Counted from the first letter of the stretch, positions 46,880 through 59,175 are shown. The stretch is 64,000 bases of DNA from Anastrepha obliqua (GCF_027943255.1 NC_072895.1:74278001-74342000), one strand, 5' to 3'. Made by a program: numbers and translations. The notes: generated by a model from the letters alone, not told the origin.

Positions 46880-47465
46880 CGTTGGGGGATAAGTTCGTAG
46901 CGTTTTTATTTAAACAAAAAAACAATGATTATATGAATAAGTTAATCAATTATATATTCGCTGTTGCTCTTTACAATCTCCTCTCACCTCTCGACCAATT
47001 TGTTGGTGCTGTTCCGCCAAAAATCGTCAGGTCTGGTGTCAAAGATGTTTTTGAGCCAGTTTTTAAGGATATCTTTGTTATCGAAGGTAATGTCCTTCAT
47101 TCAGTTTGACAAGGGGCGGGGAAGATAGTAATCGGTCGGTGCAAGGTCCCATTCGAGCTCTTGGAGTGCGGCTTTGATGGGCCCTGGCGTTGTCTTGAAG
47201 GAGTATGGTTTGACCATGTCAATCAGGTATTTTCAGTCGAATAGCCTTATTCACGATGTGTGGCTGGGCAGTGTAGTACCATAGCACCATGCCCTCGGAG
47301 TCCCGCCAAAGACATATCATAATCTTCTTTGGATGAAGATCCGGCTTAACTCACGGCTTTGGAGCCACCTACTCTTTTCTTTACTTCATATTGATATATA
47401 GGCACCATTTCTCATCTCCCGTGACGATTCGGTACAAAAAGCGCTGTTTATGACCGCAACATTTC
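46880..47465 (-). mobile_element. DD34D mariner, 5'-truncated
   Basis: The 3' terminus on the + strand is GTTGGGGGATAAGTTCGTAG (46881). Minus strand: RFLYRIVTGDEKWCLYINMK with the first Asp (about 47410-47460), LHPKKIMICLWRDSEGMVLW (about 47270-47335), QDNARAH-like text with the second Asp (47200, frame-shifted), WDLAPTDYYL with the third Asp (about 47130), then NKDILKNWLKNIFDTRPDDF and VERWEEIVKSNSEYIID. Start and HTH regions are missing, with two or more frame breaks. Confidence 0.8.
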
Positions 47466-48779
47466 CCCTTAATAATATACATACATATCTGTGTCGTTTT
47501 ATCATAACATCTCAAGTCTAAAAATCGTATTTGGAGATATGATCGATTTTGTGTAAATTGAAACGAGTAAGTAAATATGGTAGTTAACTCTTTTAGCTAA
47601 GCTGGTTAAATAAAATATACAGCTCTCAGTTCTTTTTTAACCTTTGGTAAATACACCAATTTTATTTTATTTTATTTTTTTTGACGTAAGCGACACACTG
47701 GGTAAGTTTCACCCCAATTCAAAAACTTTTTTCCACAGAATTAAAATTTTTACTTACCCTTTTTTTATAAATATTTAGAAAAAATAAATTTTAAGTGAAC
47801 TGTTTAATTTAATTTATTCAAAGATATCAGATACTATTATATAATAAAATGCTTGGATTTTATTCACGTAAATAACATTTTTATCAGAAATAGGCTTTGA
47901 TTTCTAAAGAAAAAAAATATATCGGGAAACTATCTTAGACTTCAGAAAACTATATAAACTAAAAATTAAGTAGTAAGAGTACGAAGAAATAGCAAATTCA
48001 TAAAATTTGGTTAGTGAATTATTAGTTAGTTGCATTATATGGTTTTTATAGTAGTACGAACTATATTTTTGTATAAAATTAATTAAAATTAAAAAATAAA
48101 TAAATAGTCAAAACTTATATGTGAAGAAGATTTGTTTTCCTTTTTTTCAGCTAAAGACAAATAACTCGGTAGATAACGGGTAGAAGTATCACGATGAGTA
48201 TAGTGCGACTCATATGACGGGAAGATTTTTATGAACTCTAAATTTCCTTTTCTTTTGCCATAGAAAGTTGCCCGAGTGTTTTCCATGCTGCAAGTTTTGC
48301 CTTTGCAACTTATGATTTGTTCTGTCTCAAATAATGTAAATCTGAAGACGTTCTTCATTTGTAGCCCTTTTCTTTCATGTGTAGCCCTTTTCATAGTATT
48401 CGTTCCTTGAATTACAATTAAGCTAGTAACATATGCTTCGCGTAAGTTATAGGAGCCTTGGCCTCAGTACTGCTTGTGTATTAATTGCTGTTCCTCGTGC
48501 GTTATTTTATCTCGCATCTTTTTCTGAAAGATTACAGCGGCCGCACAACACGATCAGGAACAAGTTTTCCATCTGTTGAAGTATACCTTTCTCCGAAGTT
48601 TCTTAACTCTTTTCGCCTGATCCTTTCGCGGTTATTGCGAAATTTGTGCCCCTAGGCAGCCAGATGGCAGCAGTTCCCGATTCGTCTTCGATCCAAGCTT
48701 TCTCAGATTGAGGGTATCAATACTGCTTGAACTCCTTTTTCTAAGACCATCTGCTCCATTAGCAGATCTACATTTTTAC
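47466..48779. other. AT-rich intronic sequence, unassigned
   Basis: No coding signature; TTTTATTTTATTTTATT repeat near 47660. Confidence 0.5.
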
Positions 48780-49945
48780 TCGTGTGTATGTTTGCTTGAA
48801 GTATAATCATAATTTGTCATGTTCTTTTGCCATCGGGCATTTGCCCGAGCCTGGCATATGCTTTGTCCCACTCTTTCATTTTGTACCCGGCTTCTCCACA
48901 TCGGATGATTATACCTTTTCCGCTTCTGTCTGGTCCTTTGCAGTTTGATTGAAAGTGTCCGACACCGAAGCAGCGGTAGCACCGCTTCAGAGATGTGCTA
49001 GCTCTCATCCTTGCACTAACTCTTCCGATTTTGATATTTTTTTGCTTGAACAGCTTTTCTGCGCTTTCAATAGCGAGAGTAACATAAACCCGTATTTGTC
49101 GTTGATTAGGTTTTGTGATCCTAATATCGATATATTCGTTAGTGCCGGCTAGCATTTTTCTCATAACGTCATCAACTTCCTTCTTCTAACGGCATCCGAG
49201 TCTCTGCTCTCTACAGTTGAAGTTGGTCTGAGGGTTGCAATTGAACCGACCGCTTTTACGGTTTCCTCTAATTGTTTGCAAAAATCAGGGTTTACTGTTT
49301 TCCCTTTTTCTAATTCAAGTAAAAGAGCGCTAGTTTTGGTTCTTCTTATGCCTTTCACCGTTGTGGTTTCGTCTGGCATGTTTTTTTTTCGGATGTTTTT
49401 GGGGATTTCAGCATAATTGTGACGGCTTTACCAACACAGCCTCCGATTTTGATTTTGGTATTCGCTCATTCTTCTTTTGATTCTTGCCTTAGCCTTCCTT
49501 GCTCTATCGTTCTGCGCTCCATCACTTCCTTTTGGCACGGTATTGGGCCTAGATTTTTGCCTGCTTACTAGTTGCCATTTCTTAGGCTCTCGAACTCTCA
49601 GTTTCTTCGAAGAGTCGTCTGCGGCAGGACTTGGTGCATTTCGTTTTGCGGTTAAGGGAGTACTCTCCTGAACAACACCTGTTTTTCGAGCTGTTGCGGG
49701 CGTGTCACCTCCGATTTCTTTTGTCTTCTGCAGTTTTTCATGACGTTGAATAGTTCATCGAGCTCTGAGACTCCGGTCTTAATTTCCGTGGATGTATTCC
49801 TATTCTTCAATATAACAGCTTTCATCTTCCTAAGCACTCTCAAACAACAAAGCAATCGTGGTTTCCTTGCGAAAGGTGTCTGCTCTAGATCTCCATCATT
49901 AATGGCCTTCTGCTGTTTATCTTCTTTTTGTCTTTTTTCCATACT
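48780..49945 (-). mobile_element. R1-type LINE, ORF1 (Gag-like) remnant
   Basis: Minus strand order: MEKRQKEDKQQKAINDGDLE (49942), a Lys/Arg-rich region, LELEKGKTVNPDFCKQLEET (about 49270-49330), then IRITKPNQRQIRVYVTLAIE (about 49090-49150), and a zinc knuckle RCYRCFGVGHFQSNC (CX2CX4HX4C, 48949-48993), followed by a degenerate second one (IRCGEAGYKMKEW) and QMPDGKRT. This is the architecture of R1/Jockey ORF1, an RNA-binding nucleocapsid-like protein. A frameshift falls near 49160 and another near 49400. ORF2 is not seen below 48780. Confidence 0.8.
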
Positions 49946-50480
49946 TTTTTATTTAACCAGCGCATCGTGTGCAGGGGGGCGGGCCGAAATAATCAAGAAC
50001 GGGTATACCCTTGGAGGCGATGCTCCTACCTACACTTTACCGATCCCGGAAAACACGGACGGACCGACGATCGCCCGGAGCAACGAAAGTTACTACTCTT
50101 TCGCCAAATTCACACTTTCTGACCAGGGTCCAAGGCGGCTGATATACACCGGAACTAAAACATCAGCAGAGCGAACTCACATCATCCCTTTGAGGGCGCA
50201 GGTGGAAAGCCATAACGACCTATCCAGGGACTCCCAGTGCGCCCCGTTGCATACCGGTCATGCTTTTTACATACCTACAGTCGCACCTAACATGGTGAAC
50301 AGACAGTGACCAACACACCGCCGAATATGAGAACAGACATGTGCTGGATTTTGTCTTCTAACTTCAAAGTCGCTGAAACGAGGGACATCTTGACTAGGTT
50401 CCGCGGGGACGTCGTCACCTCCTTGGGGGAGATGCCCTTGCGGATTATAAATGGAGGACATAGTCGCCGAATATTGTTGT
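49946..50480 (-). other. GC-rich segment, probably 5' UTR of the LINE
   Basis: Notably GC-rich compared with surroundings (for example GGGGGGCGGGCCGAAATAAT at 49974), contiguous with and upstream of the minus-strand ORF1. No stable frame in either strand matches a family I know. Its position suggests the LINE 5' UTR; that is inference. Confidence 0.45.
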
Positions 50481-52616
50481 ATTATACTTCACAGCCGGTA
50501 TGCTAGCCTAACAGTAACGATTCCAACCAGTGATTGAAAAGCTGCAGTCGAAATAACAAAAGTCTTAAACTACACAGCAGCAATTCCCATAAGCGAGTGA
50601 ATGCGGAAATCAGATAGGCAATCAGTAGTTCTCACAAGTTGGCACTTTAAAACCGTACCCTTTTTTGAATGGTGAAATAAATGCATGAGGAAATACTTTT
50701 GGCTAATGTTTTGCTGAAAATTTGGCTACTCAAACAAAAAAAAACACGACATTTAATAAGAAGCAATTTATGTAATGTGAAGCTGGTGTTGACTGCTGTT
50801 CTGTTGAGCCCAACTACAAAATGTCAACATCAATGCACTTCCAAAATTCACAAAGTTTTAAGAGTGCTGCCGAAAACGAGTGCTCTCCAATCTTAGCAGT
50901 GGAACAATAGACAGTGTCGTTGCTGGGGGATGGAGCGCTCACTGAATGACAACGACGATATGCTGTTGAACTGATGAAGTATTTTATTTCAAGTAGATAG
51001 CACCTTTCAAAATTCGTTAAGAGTTGAAATTGACTTGAGTAGAAGAATGAAATGAAGAGACTGAATTTTTTTAAAGTACAATAAATATTTTATATTGTTA
51101 TTGTACTAAATCTTTTATATTACTAAATATTTTAAAAGCTGAGTTATGGCGTAGTCTACAAATTTGGTAACAAATTTCTATATCAAATTAATTGGAAGAG
51201 ATCAATATATACAAAATTTGTCAAAAATCGCCAATTGAGCCCCCTTGGACTTCTACATTTTTTCTGAAAATGCTGAATAAACATTTTCAGGAAAATTTGG
51301 ACAAGGCTTGAAACTTTGAGCTATATGTTTAGGTTTTGTTGTAGTGTGAACTACATTTTTATAAAAATATAAAAAAAAATTAATAGTCAATGACTAGTGG
51401 TATTTTGGAGATCAAATTTAAAAAGATGTGCAATCGTATCATTCCTAAGTAACAAGATTCAATACTAAACAATTTTGAACCATTTGTATAAAGCTGGATT
51501 CAAAAAGATTCTCCATTTTGCGCGTCAAATGAATTAACAATACAAGCTTTTAACTGGCTAATTTTCCACCAGCGAATATCTGCCGAAGCGGAAGGAAATT
51601 AGGCTAGTTTTAAGGCGACTGGGTATCGATGATCAAGAAATGGATGACATACGTCATTAATGTTCGTACGTATTGCCAACCGCTACAGAAACCATTCGAA
51701 AAAATGCTGAATATGCCTGCTACAAGGCATTCATGCAATTGTATTGAGCACTTATTGTCGGCCAAAGTTGTAAAATCATAGAGAACGTAAATTCATAGAG
51801 AAGGCTCAGGAACGAATGGGCAGCTTAAATGTCAAATGCTAACAAAACGCGGCTAAGAAATTTGTATTATTTCACCACGGCCTTGGAAAAGTTAACATAA
51901 GAGAGTTAACATAGCCGAGCATAGTCAACAGTATTAAATATAGCGTTTGCATTGAAATGTAAAATGCCATGATTTGGTGTTAGGCAAAATAAAATAACAG
52001 CAGACTTGAACATTTTTCTTTATGCTTATTTGCCATCGCCATTTTGCATGCGCAAATGTATTATTTATTATGGGATGAATAAATTAATTCTAAGTACAGG
52101 CATGCATGAATTGATGAAATGATGAAATGAATAATTAACTAAATTGTATTAATATTAAGTCTATTATCAAAATTATTTCAAAATATCCACATAAAAAATT
52201 GACTTAATTTACTTTGTAAACCATTCATTTACATGAAGGGTTAGTATTCAACAATATGTTGTACTTTTCAAATTATTAAGTATATTCATATACGCTAAAC
52301 GACGCTGAAGTAATATATATACTAAATGGCCAAAATTGGGGAACACTAACTGGCTTCATATACTCGGCCTGGCACTATAGAGATTTTCTTATAGCAGAGT
52401 TCAATTATTAATTAATTTAAGAGCTGTGACAGACAACATCGTTATTGTCACAAACATTTTTATTTATTTCTTTATTTACTTTAATATATTAAATGAATTA
52501 ATGTGTGAATCAAATCAATTGTTAACCATATTTTTTTATAAATTAAATAAAGAATTACCTACTCCTACTATTTAGAAAAAAATTCCATCGCTAAATTGGC
52601 AAACTTGTCGATAAAT
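50481..52616. other. AT-rich intronic sequence, unassigned
   Basis: No TE protein or host exon recognised. 51480-51850 has coding-like texture (LVLRRLGIDDQEMDDIRH on +) but I cannot place it. Confidence 0.5.
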
Positions 52617-53035
52617 CATGGTCCACGTTCGAAACATCGTTATGCTTTATTACAATACTGGCAAAACAGCTCCGGAGAGCAGATCTAGCCGCCCAAAACA
52701 ATTAACCTAACGTGCCCACGATGGCACAATATCCAAAAACTTCGGCTGTCAAATTGTGTGAGACCCTGCAAAATTCCTTTGAAATCAATTTTAACCCCCA
52801 AACTGTTCGGAATACCCCATATAAGGCTGGGTATCATGGCCGGATTCCTCGACGCAAACCCTTCATTTCGAAGGTCAATAAGAAAAAGAGGCTAGAATTT
52901 GCTAAACAGCATTTAAATAAGGCCGACGCTTTTTAAAACACCACCATATTTAGTGATGAATCAAAATTCAATTTATTTGGGTCAGATGGAGCACAAAAGA
53001 TTTGGCGAAAGCCAAATAAAGAGCTTCAATAATTT
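52617..53035 (+). mobile_element. Tc1-like fragment, N-terminal half
   Basis: Plus strand VMLYYNTGKTAPESRSSRPK (about 52640-52700), KTSAVKLCETLQNS, FNPQTVRNTPYKAGYHGRIP (52790-52850), RKKRLEFAKQHLNKADAF, then TTIFSDESKFNLFGSDG (52938-52990), where FSDE holds the first Asp, and KIWRKPNKELQ. The match ends at 53030. The second Asp and Glu are missing. One stop in LNKADAF-stop, and a small deletion after the HTH. Confidence 0.82.
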
Positions 53036-54090
53036 CAATTGCAATTTTCAATACAAATCCAAAAATAACAAATCTAATATGTAAACACGCATACAAATCA
53101 TATGGACATATCAAATGAACGAATCTATTATGTACGCAAGCAAATGTAAGCTAATGTTAACTACATTTTTTCACACTTGCGTGTCATTCTCTTCCTCTCA
53201 TTTCTCTCCGGCAGCCATATTAATTAATTTCCTATTATTATTGTAACTTGTGGTGAAGTAATTTTTGAGTTGAATTTCTTACCCGTGTTTTGTTAGAGCC
53301 CAAAATGAGGAACGGGCGGCACTGAACCTTCTCTATGAATTTACCTTCTCTGGTAATGCGGCCTTTGAAATAACCATCTGCTTGGCCTGAAATGCGTTAC
53401 GGCAATCATGCAGTCGAAAACGAATTAATGCGAAGGTAAGGCTGTGCATTTAATAGAATTGAACTGGAATAAACACGAGCTGATACCGTCTGCTACCAAG
53501 CTGTTAATTCTGTTCACAACTGTCAACAACTGGTAAGACTAAAGCCTCCGAAATTGATCAATAATGAGGCGACCGACGTATTTATTTCTTGGCAACGTCA
53601 GATCATGGATCATGAGTACATCTTAGATGGTGCAGCAAAAACTGAGGGGGTTTGGCTAGGAAGTTTTGGTGCATCCTTCATGAAGTTCCCTCTGCACATC
53701 CCTAATTTAAAGAAATAAAAAAATATTATATCTGATTAAGAAATGATTGTAAACATGCACAAATGTAAAGTTGTACTTAATTTTTTTATTAATTTTTCTG
53801 CCGCTTCTTAAATCATTTTATTTTCGTTCAATATGCTCAAAATAGGTTTTTTATGTTTTGTAAAAAAAAGAAAACAAATCTCTTTAAGCTTAAAAATATA
53901 AAATGTCGTGTTAACAGAATGACCGTCGTGAATGATCTGGATAAGCACGCAACAAAAGTATTAACTTATAAACGAATACCCACATTCTGCCTTTATTGTT
54001 AGTTGATTACCTCGATACAAATTAATCCTTTTATCCAATGCGAAGCAATGCAAAATAAATGAAGCACAAAAAGTGTAGAATAAGTGGCCA
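53036..54090. other. Intronic sequence, unassigned
   Basis: 53290-53660 is less AT-rich and shares the words CTTCTCTATGAATTTAC with the opposite strand of 51785-51806, suggesting a decayed repeat. No gene. Confidence 0.45.
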
Positions 54091-54271
54091 GCCAAAGTGG
54101 GATATCTACATACATATGTATGTTGCAGTTTAAACTTTTTTGTACATACATACAGTTTGTCAAGAATATCTTTGCATAATGAAGAAAAATATAAAATTAT
54201 AGTTTTGATCGAGTATTAAATAAACACACACATTACAAAAACAACACCAAAAAACATGTTTACTCTATTTA

Positions 54272-55025
54272 AGGGGTTATATGGGTTTCGTCGGGTAAAA
54301 AAAGCCTATTTTCAATATTTTTTTTTTCTATGTAAAAAATTATTTAATATATTTAATTCAAACTTTTTTCTGTTTTATAGATACATATTTCAAGAATAAT
54401 TTCAATATAATATAATAATTTCTGAAATTTTCAACAAAAAAAAATTAAAACTCCACTATTGTGACGTCATTTCCGGTGACCCCTCGAAAAAAAGGTGCGT
54501 CCGCGTTGCATAACTCCTGACAGGCTCATCAAAAATGAAAAAAAAAAAAAAAAAATAAGAGTTTTAGTTAAGACCATAAACTCGTGCTTGAACGAAGGAA
54601 AGAAAAAAAGTAAAACTTGGAATTTTGGCAGACATTTTTGCAAAAAAATGAAAATTTCGGTCAAATTTGCTTGACATTTTGTTTTTTTAAATAGTTGTAA
54701 TTGAAAAAAAAAAAAAAAAAACCAAAATCCTTCGTTCAAGCACGAGTAAATTGTATTTCGAACACCTGTGTAAAATTTCATCAAAATCGGTTGAGTAGTT
54801 CTCTAAAACATTTGACAACCGACTTTGAAAACACAGTTCCGAGAAAAATGCGTTTAAAATTTGAGTAACAATAAAAGTGGCTTAGAGCGCACACATTCCA
54901 AAGGCTGTATTTCCGAATTTATTATTCGGATCGACTTGAAAATTTTGGATAATATTCCTGAGAAGTTGTGGAAATTAATAAGCAAAAAAAAAAATAAATC
55001 GATTTTTTGAACCAACGAAACCCAT
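54272..55025. mobile_element. Fold-back MITE-like insertion in the Tc1 left repeat
   Basis: Left edge GGGGTTATATGGGTTTCGT and right edge ACGAAACCCATGTC are partly inverse. Comparison with the right repeat of the host element, where TTACTCTATTTAA runs on through AAAGTGTCACAAAAATCTTT, shows about 750 extra bases here. A perfect 20-base internal inverted repeat lies at 54580-54599 and 54728-54747 (ACTCGTGCTTGAACGAAGGA). Poly-A tracts are common. No coding frame. Confidence 0.7.
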
Positions 55026-55204
55026 GTCAAAAAAAATCTTTGCATAACTGATGAAAACAACAAAAAACTCAGGGTTTTTCCGCGAATTTCATTCATTTGG
55101 GTTTTTTTTTGCAAATGGTATGGAATGTGAAAGGGGTAAGAAATTATTTAGTTATGAAGTGATTGTCTTCAGTGCTTCAAGTGATATCAGATTTGAATAA
55201 AAAA

Positions 55205-56155
55205 ATGCCAGGAAAGCGAGTTTCAAAAAATATTATTCAATTAGTGTATTTCAATCACTACAAAGACAAATCAGCCAGAGAAGTCGCCGATATGTTCTCC
55301 CTCAAAATTAGAACTGTATATAATATCATAAACCGTGCTGACTCGAATTGAAAGGGTCTACAGGCAGACCAAAAAAAGTGACGCAGCGAATTGAACGTAA
55401 AATTATTCAAACTATTTATAATACCCCGCAAAGCAGTACAAGAGGATTAGCTCTTCTAGCGGAAAAAGACTACGGGTTAAGAGTTTCTTATGAAACTGTT
55501 CGAAAAGTGTTGCAAAAACACAAATATTCTTCAAAAGTGATTAGGAAAAACCCCCTGTTATCAGCACAAAACGTTGATAAAAGATTGCGATTTGCCTCCA
55601 AGCACATATCGCTACCCACAGAGTACTGGGATGACGTTATTTTCTCACATGAGATGAAAATGATGAGAGTTTGGCGTAAGCCTCCCAAGGCACTACAAAA
55701 CAAAAATATTATCCCTACCGTAAGGATTGGAAAACTGCCAGTAATGGTTTGGGGTTGTATACCAACAATGGGAATGGGTGAAATCAAAATTTTGGACGAA
55801 ATAATGACCAAGGAAGTATATCTTGATATTTTAAAAAACGAATTGACTTCTAGTATTAAAAAATTCGGCTTTGTTGACCCGGAAAGCTCGAACAAATTTT
55901 AATGCAAATACTATCAAGATAATGATCCCAAACATAAATCTTATTTATGCAGGTCCTGGTTACAACTGCACCAAAGTTATGGATACTCCCGCCGAAAGTC
56001 CCGACATTAACTCAATCGAAAATTTGTGGGTTCATTTAAAACGTAGGAAAAAGATCGCCAACTAATAAAACTGAATTAATAAGATTCATCAGAGAAGAGT
56101 GGGGGAAAATACCATTTGTATATGATATTCCGAAACTAATTAAATCAACTAAATA
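55205..56155 (+). pseudogene. Tc1-like transposase pseudogene
   Basis: Starts MPGKRVSKNIIQLVYFNHYK at 55205, with an HTH of about 45 residues, then a frameshift near 55350. GSTGRPKKVTQRIERKI leads a second HTH, and KHKYSSKVIRKNPLLSAQNV to EYWDDVIFSHEMKMM, where the first catalytic Asp of FSDE is changed to His (FSHE). PVMVWGCIPTMGMGEIKILD follows, then after another shift YYQDNDPKHKSYLCRSW with the second Asp; SPDINSIENLW (the SPDLNPIENLW Glu region) is at about 56000. The end is near 56155. At least three frame changes. Confidence 0.82.
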
Positions 56156-56461
56156 ATTTCTTACCCCTTTCACATTCCATACCATTTGCAAAACACCCCA
56201 AACAAATGAAAATAAATGAAATTCGCGGAAAATAACTGCATTTTTTGTTGTTTTCGTCAGTTATGCAAAGATTTTTGTGACACTTTTTAAATAGAGTAAA
56301 CATCTAGTTTTGCTTTTGTTTTTGTAACGGGTGTGTTTATTTAATAACTGTTGGCTCCTAATAGTCGTAGACAAGTGCAGTAATGGAATGTGTATATACA
56401 TTTTTTGTTTGCTAAAATTTTATATTTTTCTTCACTATGCAAAGATATTCTTGACAAACTG

Positions 56462-56603
56462 TATGTATGTACAAAAAAGTTTAAACTGCAACATACATAT
56501 GTATGTAGATATGCCACTTTGGCTGTTGTTGGAATTCTCGATCAAAACTAAAATTTAAAATTTTTCTTCACTATGCAAAGATATTCTTGACAAACTGTAT
56601 GTA
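56462..56603. repeat. Inverted copy of left flank plus a second Tc1 end
   Basis: 56462-56522 is the reverse complement, with few differences, of 54091-54152, which lies outside the left end of the Tc1 element (shared text ACATACATATGTATGTTGCA and GCCAAAGTGG). 56537-56597 then repeats the terminal CTTCACTATGCAAAGATATT plus CTTGACAAACTG and TA, in the same orientation as the end at 56461. Confidence 0.78.
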
Positions 56604-58379
56604 CATTTATTGTTGCAATATTTGTGTTTTTGTTTTTAAAGAAACACAATAATGTTGACAAGCTTAAAGGGTTCCAGGTTGTGCCCGTCTGCGTTTTACA
56701 TATATGCATACATAGGGTGGTTTAAATGCAAGTATATTTTAAAAAATGTAGTGAGAGAAACACACAAATGTACGTAATTTATGGAATATAAATTCAGACG
56801 CTATTTGTTTCATAACAGGGCATCATGTCAACAAAATTTCCAAGACCTTTTCGCCAGTTTCTAACTTTATCCCCAAACGACTCAGACAATATCCCTTTAA
56901 GAGTCTGAATCGTTAAAAAACAAAGTTACAGTTCGATGCCTGAGAGTCGTGCTGGAGAAATTGTAGATACCAAGAAACATTCTCCATCACGAAAGGTAAG
57001 GGTCAGAAAGCATAATAGCTTTTTGCAAACAAGTAAAATTATTTTTTGTGAAACCGGGTCTTTTCGCGCTTCTGTCTGCTGTCTTAGATCCAACTTCCTT
57101 TGTCCTTACATTGCAAACTTTTTATTTGCGTTTTTAAATTTACAACACAGAATTTTTTTAAACAAACTGTGCTGATATTTATATCTTCTACCGGGCTTAG
57201 CAAGTGATGGCAAATTTTCCGTTTGTCAAGTTTTTCGCTTTTCTTCTCTTTGGGAAAGAATTTTCGATTACGCTCTTAATTAGTCTGATGAGATTTATCT
57301 AGAATGCTGGCTGGTTCAGCAAAGGAGGACAAATGAATCTAACTGTGGTATCACAAAGGGCCTTTATCTTTGGCAGGAAACATTTCAACTTACCTACGTG
57401 GCACTCACCGTTAATAGTATTTTTGAAAGGATAAAGTGGCATAATCTTCACTATTTGCTGATGCGTTGACTTCTCGTTAATAAAATACAAATTTAAAATT
57501 CTCGGATGCAGCAATTCTAAATATTGGACCCAAGAAGAAAATACGAAAAAAACTTCTTTTCTGTGAATATACGGTTTGGACAACCGTATTTGGAAGTAAG
57601 TTTGCAAGATATCCTAAGACTGTTGAAGCATCATCGTTTCCTTTATCTCGCATTGAAGCATATTCGGTTCAGTGCTGATATGTAGCTGTAGTGTCCAAAT
57701 AATAAAAGAATCAAAAAGATATTTGTGCTCGAATCACCCTATAGTTATATACCCCTACATACATGTTTATTAGCTGTTCACCTAACTTTGTTACCCACTC
57801 CTCACTCATTTTCACTTAGTAAGTGATATCTTCGCTCATCATACGAAAAAAAGGCGGTAAATAACAAGTAATTGGTAAATCAAGCGTTAAATATTTTAAT
57901 CTTGGTCAATGCATTCAGGACAGTGGTAGAAACGAAAAAGAAATTTCGCTTTGAAACATACCTAAATATGTACATATGATACATGCGTATATATCCAAGA
58001 CATTTTAAATACAAGTTGCAGAAAATTGCGCCGTTAAGCGGAAAATGTCTAGAAGTATTGAGTTTCAGTAGGATATAGAAGTAAATAGTTGTTGCGTGCT
58101 ATAAAAGAGTTAAAACGCCGCCTTACGCATGGAATAACCTTAAAAGCAGAATTATATAATATTTGTAAACAACTTTTAGCTTCTACTATCTGTAATTTGA
58201 TCTAACCTTTGATACGAGCGCTGTTTATAACCCCCAGTGTTGAAATATAAAAAAAATACTTGACATTGAAAACAAATCGAAAGCTTTATTAGATAGTTGT
58301 AAAGTGAGACGATTATAATGAAAAAGTGTATTTATTGGTTTGAAATAATTATCTGAGGACGGTTTTATGTTACCACCTA
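56604..58379. other. Intronic sequence, one doubtful small frame
   Basis: A short frame at 56936 (MPESRAGEIVDTKKHSPSRK) runs into GTAAGG at 56996, which resembles a splice donor; no family or partner exon recognised. 57300-57607 has a 102-codon minus frame, also unplaced. The remainder is AT-rich. Confidence 0.35.
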
Positions 58380-58975
58380 TTTCCACCAAATACTTAACTG
58401 CAATTAAGTTTCCGAAGTGTCGGATGGGAGCGACGTCAAGTGTTTGATGGTGTAGAAATTTATTTTGTTTTAAATGCAAGGGTTTTATTCAAAAGGCCTC
58501 TGACTGTAAAAACAAAGAAGTTTGCGCTAAGTGTCTGAAAAATCACAGAACAAGTTAATTCAAAAAGATTCGATAAAAAGATGTATAAATTGTGCCAGAG
58601 TAAATGAAAAATTACAGCTGGATCTGGGCGAAAACCATTTTGTACTTGACCGACAAGGCCCCATATACATCAGCAAACATAATTCTAAGGGGGGAAAATT
58701 GGCTATTAGCTACTAAAATTACTAAAAGGTTTATACACTAACATTCAAGGGTTATTAATATACATAATTTCGATCAGTTAGCGTTGATAGCAGATAAGTG
58801 TATCCTCGAGTTTATGGTTCTTTTGGAATCGCATATTACTGCAGATTTTGATGAAAACGAGTTTCACATTAAGAGCTGCAACTGCATGGGTGGGGTAATA
58901 ATACAGTTAGTAACAGAAGTAAGTGTACACCGGATACGTTTTCAATTTTCCCCCAATCGATTCCTTCAAACAACC
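58380..58975 (+). mobile_element. LINE fragment, end of ORF1 and start of ORF2
   Basis: FCFKCKGFIQKASDCKNKEVCAK would be a CCHC-type knuckle pair, here FKCKGFIQKASDCK at about 58472 with the usual His replaced. EVCAKCLKNHRTS follows. KCINCARVNEKLQLDLGENH and VLDRQGPIYISKHNSKG (58580-58700) match ORF1 ends. After a stop: NIHNFDQLALIADKCILEFM and LLESHITADFDENEFHI (58760-58870), the start of an apurinic-type endonuclease. Frameshifts at about 58550 and 58735. CR1/Jockey-group is my best guess. Confidence 0.72.
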
Positions 58976-59175
58976 TAAGTTATAACAAAATTGTGTTTTA
59001 TTTACATGAATGAAATACAAAAATCATATTTAATCCAAATAATGACAAAATTGTAAAAAGGAACAAAATTATAGCTTTTTATATTAAACTTTATAAAAAT
59101 TCATGTCTCAAAAGTAAGCATACAGCTCATCATATTATTAATTGGTGAAATCAAAAACATAATTAAAATCAAATA

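Larger units (their letters stand above)
54153..56461 (+). mobile_element. Tc1-like element with long inverted repeats
   Basis: TA-CAGTTTGTCAAGAATATCTT at 54151-54172 and its inverse at 56442-56461 (AAGATATTCTTGACAAACTG then TA) are the ends. The inverted repeats run on for several hundred bases with gaps: the inner blocks TTACTCTATTTAA, ATCTTTGCATAACTGA and CAAATGGTATGGAATGTGAA occur on both sides. CTTTGCATAA recurs at the outer and inner parts of each repeat, an IR/DR layout as in some Tc1 elements. A MITE interrupts the left repeat at 54272-55025. The transposase pseudogene is at 55205-56155. Confidence 0.85.

Noticed and set aside
49740..50309. 189-codon plus frame
   Set aside because: It is antisense to the LINE ORF1 and GC-rich leader on the minus strand; no domain, and GC-rich sequence has fewer chance stops.
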